A stretch of 6,981 bases of DNA from PFL35 sp041550515 (GTDB lineage Archaea > Thermoplasmatota > E2 > DHVEG-1), in the NCBI GenBank assembly GCA_041550515.1, contig JBFEOQ010000068.1, positions 1-6,981 of the forward strand. Direction: 5' to 3'. Positions 1 to 4,262 of the stretch are shown here, in pieces (the stretch's first letter is position 1; each line of letters opens with the position of its first letter). Both the position numbers and the translations under genes were made by a program. The notes beneath the pieces are model-generated. The model was not told where the DNA came from and did not search any database. It was given only the letters and a program-made list of their open reading frames with translations.

Positions 1-13
1 ATAATATTTGATT

Positions 14-205
14 TTATATTATATAACGTGATTTTCTTCCTTCACCTTTACAATCCTGACATATTGTAAAACCTTTACCAGAACATACATCACACATCTT
101 AATTCTCTTTAAAAAACCGACTTTTATTTTCCCTGTTCTATTACACTTTTTACAATCAATTTTACCTGTACCATAACATGTTTTACAAGCTACATAATAT
201 GGCAT
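14..205 (-). CDS. Free-standing DnaJ-type zinc-finger protein (63 aa)
   Basis: The protein has four CxxCxGxG-type repeats: Cys7/Cys10 (CKTCYGTG), Cys18/Cys21 (CKKCNRTG), Cys38/Cys41 (CDVCSGKG) and Cys49/Cys52 (CQDCKGEG). This is the full cysteine set of the DnaJ/Hsp40 central domain, where repeats 1+4 and 2+3 each bind one zinc. There is no J domain, no Gly/Phe region and no C-terminal substrate-binding domain, so it is not a DnaJ co-chaperone by itself. DnaJ itself is about 370 residues. The second repeat is degenerate (NRTG where xGxG is usual). A role in protein folding, thiol chemistry or as a zinc-binding partner of another protein is inference. The ATG at 203-205 directly follows an AT-rich region with no clear ribosome binding site, which fits a leaderless transcript. 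It is divergent from the GIY-YIG gene. Confidence 0.75.
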   Translation of the reverse strand: MPYYVACKTCYGTGKIDCKKCNRTGKIKVGFLKRIKMCDVCSGKGFTICQDCKGEGRKSRYII

Positions 206-212
206 AAGTTTT

Positions 213-235
213 GTTATAAATAATTAAGTTATAAA
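213..235 (-). promoter_or_regulatory. Candidate TATA boxes for the zinc-finger gene
   Basis: On the minus strand TTTATAAC occurs twice (plus-strand 228-235 and 213-220). The distal copy is centred about 26 bases before the ATG. With archaeal spacing this places transcription start at or next to the start codon, in line with the lack of a ribosome binding site. The assignment rests on motif and spacing only. Confidence 0.3.
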
Positions 236-373
236 TATTTGTAAATCATTAAATAAATGGATTATGCTTTATTTATATTTATTACTTAAATAAGGTTAAT
301 AAGAATAAAAAATACATTCTAATTATAGTAAAATATAAGATTTCAATATTATTATTTTATATTTGATTGATTT

Positions 374-691
374 ATGGAATATTATGTCTATGTTATAAGA
401 CTCGATGATAGAGTTTTCAAGTCAAGAAAGTTTAGAAATAGTAATCCAGATATAATCCCAGGTCTTCCTTGTTATTATGTTGGTCAGAGTTGTCATTCTC
501 CTGAAACTCGTTTCTGGCAGCATAAGAAAGGGTATAAAAGTAATTATTTTGTTAAGAAATTTGGATTAGGTCTTTGTCCTTGGTTATATGAAAGTTATAA
601 TCCAATAAGAACTCGTAAAAAAGCAGAGATTATTGAGACTAAACTTACTAAAAATCTGAGGATTAAAGGTCATGGTATATGGTCTAACTGA
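374..691 (+). CDS. GIY-YIG nuclease-like small protein (105 aa)
   Basis: The N-terminal strand YYVYVIRL (residues 3-10) matches the GIY strand. YYVGQS (34-39) matches the YIG strand, reading YVG here. Arg46, His50 and the KKGYKSN stretch (51-57) follow at the place of the conserved Arg/His region. AEIIE (84-88) supplies the likely metal-binding Glu, probably Glu88, and WSN at the C-terminus matches the terminal W/N of many members. Known family members cut DNA with one divalent metal ion (homing enzymes, UvrC N-domain, Slx1, small UPF0213-like proteins). This one is a single-domain form with no extra DNA-binding domain and with a longer than usual insert between GIY and YIG (residues 11-33). 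Whether it acts in repair, in a mobile element or on foreign DNA cannot be told. No clear ribosome binding site precedes the ATG; a TATA-like AAAATATAAG lies at about 330-339. Confidence 0.75.
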   Translation: MEYYVYVIRLDDRVFKSRKFRNSNPDIIPGLPCYYVGQSCHSPETRFWQHKKGYKSNYFVKKFGLGLCPWLYESYNPIRTRKKAEIIETKLTKNLRIKGHGIWSN

Positions 692-701
692 ATTTTATAT
701 T

Positions 702-750
702 TAATAATTAAGCTTATTAATTATTATTTTAAATTTTATGTTATTTTTTT
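702..750 (+). terminator. AT hairpin plus U-runs after the GIY-YIG gene
   Basis: TAATAATTAA (702-711) and TTAATTATTA (717-726) form a perfect 10-base inverted repeat around GCTTA. T-rich stretches follow, ending in seven T (744-750). The stem is all A-T, so the U-runs may do most of the work, as in archaeal termination. In such AT-rich DNA chance palindromes are common. Confidence 0.4.
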
Positions 751-786
751 AATCATAATGTTATATTAAATATTTTGATTAACGAA

Positions 787-879
787 GGTAGATAATCTAG
801 TTAAGGTAATTAAGGTAAATAATGTAACTAAAAACTTAGTACCATCTACCGGATTTTAACTTGAAGTTCAAATTATCCG
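787..879 (+). ncRNA. Candidate structured RNA region containing repeat copy A
   Basis: GGTAGAT (787-793) pairs perfectly with ATCTACC (844-850). Inside this, TAGTTA (798-803) pairs with TAACTA (825-830). The loop carries a 9-base tandem repeat, TTAAGGTAA at 801-809 and 810-818, with a degenerate third copy at 819-827. Directly after lies the CGGAT/ATCCG hairpin of repeat copy A (850-879). Nested helices followed by a hairpin in a gap with no convincing gene suggest an RNA. It does not match tRNA, C/D-box or any riboswitch I recognise. The outer helices are not seen in the other copies, so they could be chance. Confidence 0.3.
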
Positions 880-888
880 CATAATTTA
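845..888 (+). repeat. Dispersed structured repeat, copy A
   Basis: This copy matches 4117-4160 at 40 of 44 positions. The core TTTAACTTGAAGTTCAAATT (855-874) lies between the complementary arms CGGAT (850-854) and ATCCG (875-879). The core holds AACTT-G-AAGTT, a perfect 5-1-5 inverted repeat. Downstream, TTATAAAAATGTAT (896-909) resembles TTGTAAAAATGTGT after copy C, so copy A combines the 5' side of copy B with the 3' side of copy C. Confidence 0.65.
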
Positions 889-971
889 AAAATTTTATAA
901 AAATGTATGGGGAGGGATTTAAACACCAGTTTATTATTTTGTTGTTTGTTTCGGTATATTCCGTTTATTTC

Positions 972-1000
972 CGGTGAAAATATATAAGGTGTTTCATCCG
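972..1000 (+). promoter_or_regulatory. TATA box inside an inverted repeat
   Basis: ATATATAAGG (980-989) is a good TATA-like box preceded by purines. It sits between CGGTGAAA (972-979) and TTTCATCCG (992-1000), which are complementary apart from one extra T. A box enclosed by a palindrome suggests a repressor site. The expected start would be near 1010, giving a leader of about 40 bases for the 43-residue gene. Confidence 0.3.
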
Positions 1001-1051
1001 AATTTATGTTAAAAACATTATTTAAATGGTATAAAAAAAGGTGGTAAAATT

Positions 1052-1183
1052 ATGAGATTAAAAGATAAAGAGATGAAAGATATTACTTTAATAGATGATA
1101 TTACAACAGATGAAATAACTCTAGATGATGTTATAAAAATATTGGAAATTAAGAATAGATTATTGGTAAAATCAATTTCTTAG
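1052..1183 (+). CDS. Small acidic hypothetical protein (43 aa)
   Basis: The reading frame is preceded by AAAGGTGG (ending at 1044), a strong ribosome binding site with good spacing to the ATG, which is the main reason to believe it. The protein begins MRLKDKEMKD, continues through an Asp/Thr/Ile-rich stretch, and ends in a likely helix, LDDVIKILEIKNRLLVKSIS. There is no signal peptide, membrane segment, cysteine or recognisable domain. A candidate TATA box lies at 980-989, and a hairpin with T-runs follows at 1209-1248, so it could form a complete single-gene unit. The function is unknown. It could be a small regulator or antitoxin-like protein, but nothing in the sequence decides this. Confidence 0.5.
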   Translation: MRLKDKEMKDITLIDDITTDEITLDDVIKILEIKNRLLVKSIS

Positions 1184-1208
1184 AGTTAATAAGTAATTTT
1201 TGATTTAT

Positions 1209-1248
1209 CAACATTTTGTTGGTTACTTTAATTTTTTTTAAATTTTTT
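1209..1248 (+). terminator. Hairpin and T-runs after the 43-aa gene
   Basis: CAACA-TTT-TGTTG (1209-1221) is a perfect inverted repeat. T8 (1232-1239) and T6 (1243-1248) follow. This fits termination of the 43-residue gene. The same palindrome could instead be an operator for the protease, because a similar one (TAACA-TT-TGTTA) lies at nearly the same distance before the M28 gene. Confidence 0.35.
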
Positions 1249-1289
1249 ACATTTGTCCCATATAATTGACAAAAGTTTTAAAATTAGTT

Positions 1290-1326
1290 ATTATATATTA
1301 TTTTTATAAATCAGAACATAGGGGGA
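1290..1326 (+). promoter_or_regulatory. Candidate promoter and GGGGGA ribosome binding site of the subtilase gene
   Basis: TTATATATTA (1290-1299) is a TATA-like box whose expected start falls just before GGGGGA (1321-1326). That motif lies 7 bases before the ATG and would pair with the CCUCC anti-Shine-Dalgarno with one G-U wobble. The other two tailed genes use the same GGGGGA. Confidence 0.4.
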
Positions 1327-1333
1327 AAAAAGT

Positions 1334-2734
1334 ATGTATAAGAAAATAATTGGAATTTTTATTGTAATGCTGATTATTGGATTAACTATGCAAACAATGG
1401 GTATGACAAGTAAAGTTATAATTCCAGATGATCCAGAATTTAGTAGTCAATGGCATTTAGATAATATAGGTCAAACAGGGGGGACTTTTGATACAGATAT
1501 AGATGCTCCAGAGGCTTGGGAGATTCAAAAAGGAAGTTCTGATATTATAATTGCAATATGTGATTCTGGTGTTGATTATACTCATCCTGATCTTGCTGAT
1601 AATATATGGAATAATACTGATGAGATCGTTAATGGTTTTGATAGTGATGGTAATGGCTTTATAGATGATATTAGAGGTTGGGATTTTATAAACAATGATA
1701 ACGATCCAATGGATGACTTATGGCATGGGACTAGGTGTGCTGGGATTGCCTGTGCAGTAACTAATAATAATTTAGGTGTTGCAGGTGTCTGCTGGAACTG
1801 TAAGATAATGCCTATCAAAATGATAGATTCTGAAGGTTGGGAAACTGATGAGGCTGCTGCAAATGGGATTATTTATGCAGTTAATAATGGTGCAGATATT
1901 ATCAGTATGTCTTGGGGAGGACTCCCTTCTTATCCATTAACTGAAGATGCTTTAAATTATGCTGCTTCTAATGGTGTTATACTTATTGCTGCTGCTGGTA
2001 ATAGTGATTCTAATGCAGATTTTTATCCAGCAGGTTTTGATAATGTTATTTCTGTAGCTGCAACTGATAATGAAGATAAAAAGTTTAGACATTCTAATTG
2101 GGGTGATTGGATCGACATTGCTGCACCAGGAGATGAGATATATACTACTACTATTAATGGCGATTATGATTTTTTATCTGCTACATCGGCTGCAACTCCA
2201 ATTGTTGCAGGAGTTGCTGGTTTGATATTATCTAGAAGCAATCGTCTTTCTCCTAGTGAAGTTAAATCAATTATTTGTGAAAATGTTGATCCTTATGATT
2301 CAGAATATTATATTGGTACAGGTCGTGTAAATGCTTATAAGGCTTTGTCAGCAATTAATACTCCACCAGATGCTCTATCTATATCTGGTAAAACAAATGG
2401 TAAAGCAGGAGTAGAATATGAGTATTGCCTTGATTATATTATGGATCCTGAAGGAGACAATTTAAATATTTGGTGGGATTGGGGTGATGATATAAATACT
2501 GGTTGGCTTGGACCTTATGATTCTGGTGAACCTATATGTGCTACTCATTCTTGGTCAGAAGAGGGAACATATACTATCAAAGCAAAACTAAAAGACCCTT
2601 ATGGTGCTGAAAGTAACTGGGCATCTCTTGAAGTTAGTATGCCAAAAAACAAAGCAATCATCACATCATTCTTTTTACAAAGACTCATTTATCGTTTTCC
2701 TTTGTTTGAAAGAATATTAAACCAAATAATTTAA
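1334..2734 (+). CDS. Secreted subtilisin-like serine protease with PKD domain and shared C-terminal tail
   Basis: This is an S8-family endopeptidase acting outside the cell. Residues 1-23 form a signal peptide: MYKK, then a hydrophobic core. The catalytic triad is intact: Asp77 (ICDSGV), His131 (HGTRCAG) and Ser285 (ATSAATP, where GTSMA is usual). Asn223 (AAGN) is the oxyanion residue. DSDGNGFIDD (103-112) looks like a calcium loop typical of this family. The segment around PDDPEFSSQWHLDNIGQTGG (31-50) starts the catalytic domain almost directly after the signal peptide, so no inhibitor-type propeptide is visible. A PKD domain spans about 344-435 (WWDWGDD, HSW, GTYTIKAK). Residues 436-466 form the MPKNK...ILNQII tail also seen in the P60-like and M28 proteins. 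The gene looks monocistronic. The substrate is probably environmental or surface protein, as inferred from the fold. Confidence 0.93.
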   Translation: MYKKIIGIFIVMLIIGLTMQTMGMTSKVIIPDDPEFSSQWHLDNIGQTGGTFDTDIDAPEAWEIQKGSSDIIIAICDSGVDYTHPDLADNIWNNTDEIVNGFDSDGNGFIDDIRGWDFINNDNDPMDDLWHGTRCAGIACAVTNNNLGVAGVCWNCKIMPIKMIDSEGWETDEAAANGIIYAVNNGADIISMSWGGLPSYPLTEDALNYAASNGVILIAAAGNSDSNADFYPAGFDNVISVAATDNEDKKFRHSNWGDWIDIAAPGDEIYTTTINGDYDFLSATSAATPIVAGVAGLILSRSNRLSPSEVKSIICENVDPYDSEYYIGTGRVNAYKALSAINTPPDALSISGKTNGKAGVEYEYCLDYIMDPEGDNLNIWWDWGDDINTGWLGPYDSGEPICATHSWSEEGTYTIKAKLKDPYGAESNWASLEVSMPKNKAIITSFFLQRLIYRFPLFERILNQII

Positions 2735-2748
2735 ACTCTATTTTCTAT
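2732..2748 (+). terminator. U-rich 3' element after the subtilase gene
   Basis: TAAACTCTATTTTCTAT starts at the stop codon. The same TAAACTCTATTTT, with a longer T-run and then CTAT, follows the M28 gene at 6947. Shared sequence outside the coding region supports a conserved terminator. Confidence 0.35.
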
Positions 2749-2820
2749 ATAATATTAAACAATTAAAAGCTTTGGGCCAATAATCAATTATATTCTAATT
2801 TTATTTAGGATTTGATATTA

Positions 2821-3774
2821 ATGAAGAGAATAGGTGTAATAACTAGGGATTGTGCTGGTGTAAATACAGCTATTAGATCTTTGGTACGTACTGCTAATAA
2901 TTATAATATAGAAGTATTTGGTGTTTTGAAAGGTTATGATGGATTAATAGATGGAAGATTTATCCGATTAGATAGGCGTTCAGTATCTGGAATAATAAAT
3001 CAAGGTGGCACAATTCTTAAAACTGCTCGCTCAAAACGTTTTTTTATTGAATCTGAACAAAAAAAAGCTGTTAAAAATATCAAAAAAAATAATATCGATG
3101 GTCTTATTATTATAGGTGGCGATGGTTCTTTAAGAGGTGCTCATATTTTAGCAACTAAATATAATATCCCCGTTGTTGGTATCCCTGCAACTATTGATAA
3201 TGATGTCAATGAAATTGATTTAACGATTGGTGCCGATACTTCTGTTAATGTTGCCTTGGATGCTCTTGATAAAATAAGAGATACGGCAACTAGTCTTGAG
3301 AGGATATTTGTTGTAGAAGTAATGGGTCGTAAATGTGGTTATATTGCTTTACAAGTTGCTCTAGCAGGTGGATGTGAGGAGGTTTTGATTCCAGAAAAAG
3401 ATTTTGATATTGGAGAGATGTGTAAAGAAATAAAAGCAGGAAGCTCACATGGAAAAGCAAGTTGGATTATCATAGTAGCGGAAGGAAAGGCAAAGGGTAA
3501 TGATATTGCTAATGTAATTAATGAAAAAACTGGCTTAGAAACTCGTGTAGTTGTTCTTGGTCATATACAGCGAGGAGGTCATCCAACTTCTACAGATAGG
3601 ATAATGGCTACTCGCCTTGGGAACTATGCTGTTAATATGCTTAAGGATGGATTGACAAATCATTGTGTAAGTGTAAAAGATGGAGAATTAATAACCATAC
3701 CATTAGATTTGGCGGTTCAAACTAAAACAATTAATGTAAATACTTATTATAAATTATTAAAAAATCTTACATAA
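2821..3774 (+). CDS. pfkA: PfkA-family 6-phosphofructokinase
   Basis: The enzyme would phosphorylate fructose 6-phosphate to fructose 1,6-bisphosphate in glycolysis, in the cytosol. The ATG at 2821 is preferred over TTG at 2812 because the protein then starts MKRIGVIT like other members, with AGGA 10 bases upstream; it is 317 residues, the usual short PfkA length. Visible signature residues are GGDGS (99-103), TIDND with Asp126 and Asp128 (124-128), Arg161, MGR (168-170), Arg242 and GHIQRGG with His248 and Arg251 (247-253). Gly102 and Ala123, where PPi enzymes carry Asp and Lys, point to ATP rather than pyrophosphate. Arg19, Arg23 and Arg52 match the allosteric-site arginines of the E. coli enzyme. 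One oddity: the first nucleotide loop, normally TSGGDxxGxN, reads TRDCAGVN (8-15), two residues shorter and without the Gly-Gly. Archaea usually use ADP-dependent or PfkB-type enzymes, so transfer is likely. Confidence 0.9.
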   Translation: MKRIGVITRDCAGVNTAIRSLVRTANNYNIEVFGVLKGYDGLIDGRFIRLDRRSVSGIINQGGTILKTARSKRFFIESEQKKAVKNIKKNNIDGLIIIGGDGSLRGAHILATKYNIPVVGIPATIDNDVNEIDLTIGADTSVNVALDALDKIRDTATSLERIFVVEVMGRKCGYIALQVALAGGCEEVLIPEKDFDIGEMCKEIKAGSSHGKASWIIIVAEGKAKGNDIANVINEKTGLETRVVVLGHIQRGGHPTSTDRIMATRLGNYAVNMLKDGLTNHCVSVKDGELITIPLDLAVQTKTINVNTYYKLLKNLT

Positions 3775-3793
3775 TCAATACAGTAAAATATGA

Positions 3794-3958
3794 TATATTG
3801 GGGAGGTAAAAGACCAAAACGATGCAGAAAGCAAATAGTAAGATCTATTACCTATTAGAATGCCAAAATTATACAATTACAACCCAATTATGCAACTACT
3901 TCTAAGACTGTTACAGCGTTTTGCATTATTTGAAAAAATATTAAACCAAATAATATAA
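3794..3958 (+). pseudogene. Decayed 3' end of a PKD protein gene with the shared C-terminal tail
   Basis: Read in one frame, this stretch gives YIGEVKDQNDAESK, two stops (TAG 3836-3838, TAA 3839-3841), then DLLPIRMPK and a 32-residue tail ending RFALFEKILNQII before TAA at 3956-3958. KDxxxAES aligns with KDPYGAES of the subtilase PKD domain. The two stops sit where W and S would be expected in a KWSDPLPIRMPK-type ending; each is one base from TGG or TCA. The tail differs from the intact ones mainly by LYNYN for NK..., and Ala for Pro after RF. No upstream part of such a gene remains, because pfkA ends at 3774, so the 5' portion was lost or replaced. A GGGGAGGT motif at 3800-3807 followed by ATG at 3822 gives only a 27-codon frame. 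Confidence 0.75.
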
Positions 3959-3966
3959 AATAAAAC

Positions 3967-3974
3967 TTTTTTTT
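3967..3974 (+). terminator. T8 run after the tail remnant
   Basis: Eight T follow the stop of the decayed tail, at the place where intact tailed genes also have U-rich 3' ends. It may now end pfkA transcripts. Confidence 0.3.
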
Positions 3975-4030
3975 CAATTTTTAGGAGAAATAAAAATGAT
4001 TAAAAATTGTTGTAAAAAAAGCCGGAAGTC

Positions 4031-4058
4031 GGCGTTAAACTTAAAGTTCAACTTCGCC
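4031..4058 (+). repeat. Dispersed structured repeat, copy C
   Basis: The core TTAAACTTAAAGTTCAACTT (4035-4054) lies between GGCG (4031-4034) and CGCC (4055-4058). The arms are complementary, but differ from the CGGAT/ATCCG arms of copy A. A further short hairpin, GCCG-gaagt-CGGC, lies at 4021-4033 and overlaps the left arm. This stretch is clearly richer in G and C than its surroundings, as structured RNAs in AT-rich genomes often are. Confidence 0.55.
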
Positions 4059-4099
4059 CCTATAAAAAACCTTGTAAAAATGTGTTCAACAGGAGAAAA

Positions 4100-4160
4100 A
4101 CGGCTCCGGGACGCCGTCTACCGGACTTTAACTTAAGGTTCAACTTATCCGCATAATTTA
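4100..4160 (+). repeat. Dispersed structured repeat, copy B with a 5' hairpin
   Basis: Bases 4117-4160 match copy A at 40 of 44 positions. The core TTTAACTTAAGGTTCAACTT (4127-4146) lies between CGGA (4122-4125) and TCCG (4148-4151). Just before it ACGGC (4100-4104) and GCCGT (4113-4117) form another short hairpin. Copy B lies 92 bases after copy C (centre to centre), and both sit in the gap before the P60-like gene. Confidence 0.6.
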
Positions 4161-4168
4161 TTAAATGA

Positions 4169-4179
4169 ACGTTTAACGT
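4169..4179 (+). promoter_or_regulatory. Palindrome upstream of the P60-like gene
   Basis: ACGTT-T-AACGT is a perfect 5-1-5 inverted repeat 83 bases before the preferred start. ACATTTACCCAT follows at 4181-4192. A TATA-like TTATATTTC lies at 4206-4214. An operator role is only suggested by position. Confidence 0.25.
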
Positions 4180-4253
4180 CACATTTACCCATGAATATAT
4201 TAATCTTATATTTCAAGGAAAATTATTTATCTAAAGTGTTATATCAATTAATT

Positions 4254-4259
4254 GGGGGA
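4254..4259 (+). promoter_or_regulatory. GGGGGA ribosome binding site that decides the P60-like start
   Basis: GGGGGA lies 3 bases before the ATG at 4263. The same motif precedes the subtilase and M28 genes. The longer frame from 4191 has no such site, and its extra 24 residues would sit in front of an otherwise ordinary signal peptide. Confidence 0.6.
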
Positions 4260-4262
4260 ATT

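Noticed and set aside
787..880. Possible tRNA, because of GGTTCAA-like and TAGTTAAGG-like strings
   Set aside because: No acceptor stem, anticodon arm or T-arm pairs in a consistent cloverleaf on either strand.
903..987. Short frames starting at 903 and 907 after copy A (24 and 26 codons)
   Set aside because: They are very short, have no ribosome site upstream, and overlap the repeat and the candidate promoter.
1582..1818. 78-codon minus-strand frame inside the subtilase gene
   Set aside because: It lies wholly opposite the catalytic region, where the plus strand encodes clear S8 motifs, and has no ribosome site or recognisable domain.
2812..2820. TTG start for pfkA
   Set aside because: It adds only MIL before MKRIGVIT. 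The ATG at 2821 matches the family N-terminus and has AGGA at suitable spacing.
3800..3905. GGGGAGGT followed by ATG 3822 as a new small gene
   Set aside because: The frame has 27 codons and is out of frame with the recognisable PKD and tail relic; spacing of 14 bases is long. The motif is better explained as part of the decayed gene.
845..4160. CRISPR array built from the three repeat copies
   Set aside because: Copies are unequal, only two are near each other (92 bases apart), the spacer is not unit-like, and no cas gene is present.
4191..4262. Upstream extension of the P60-like protein to ATG 4191
   Set aside because: It would add 24 residues before a normal signal peptide and has no ribosome site, whereas ATG 4263 has GGGGGA just before it.
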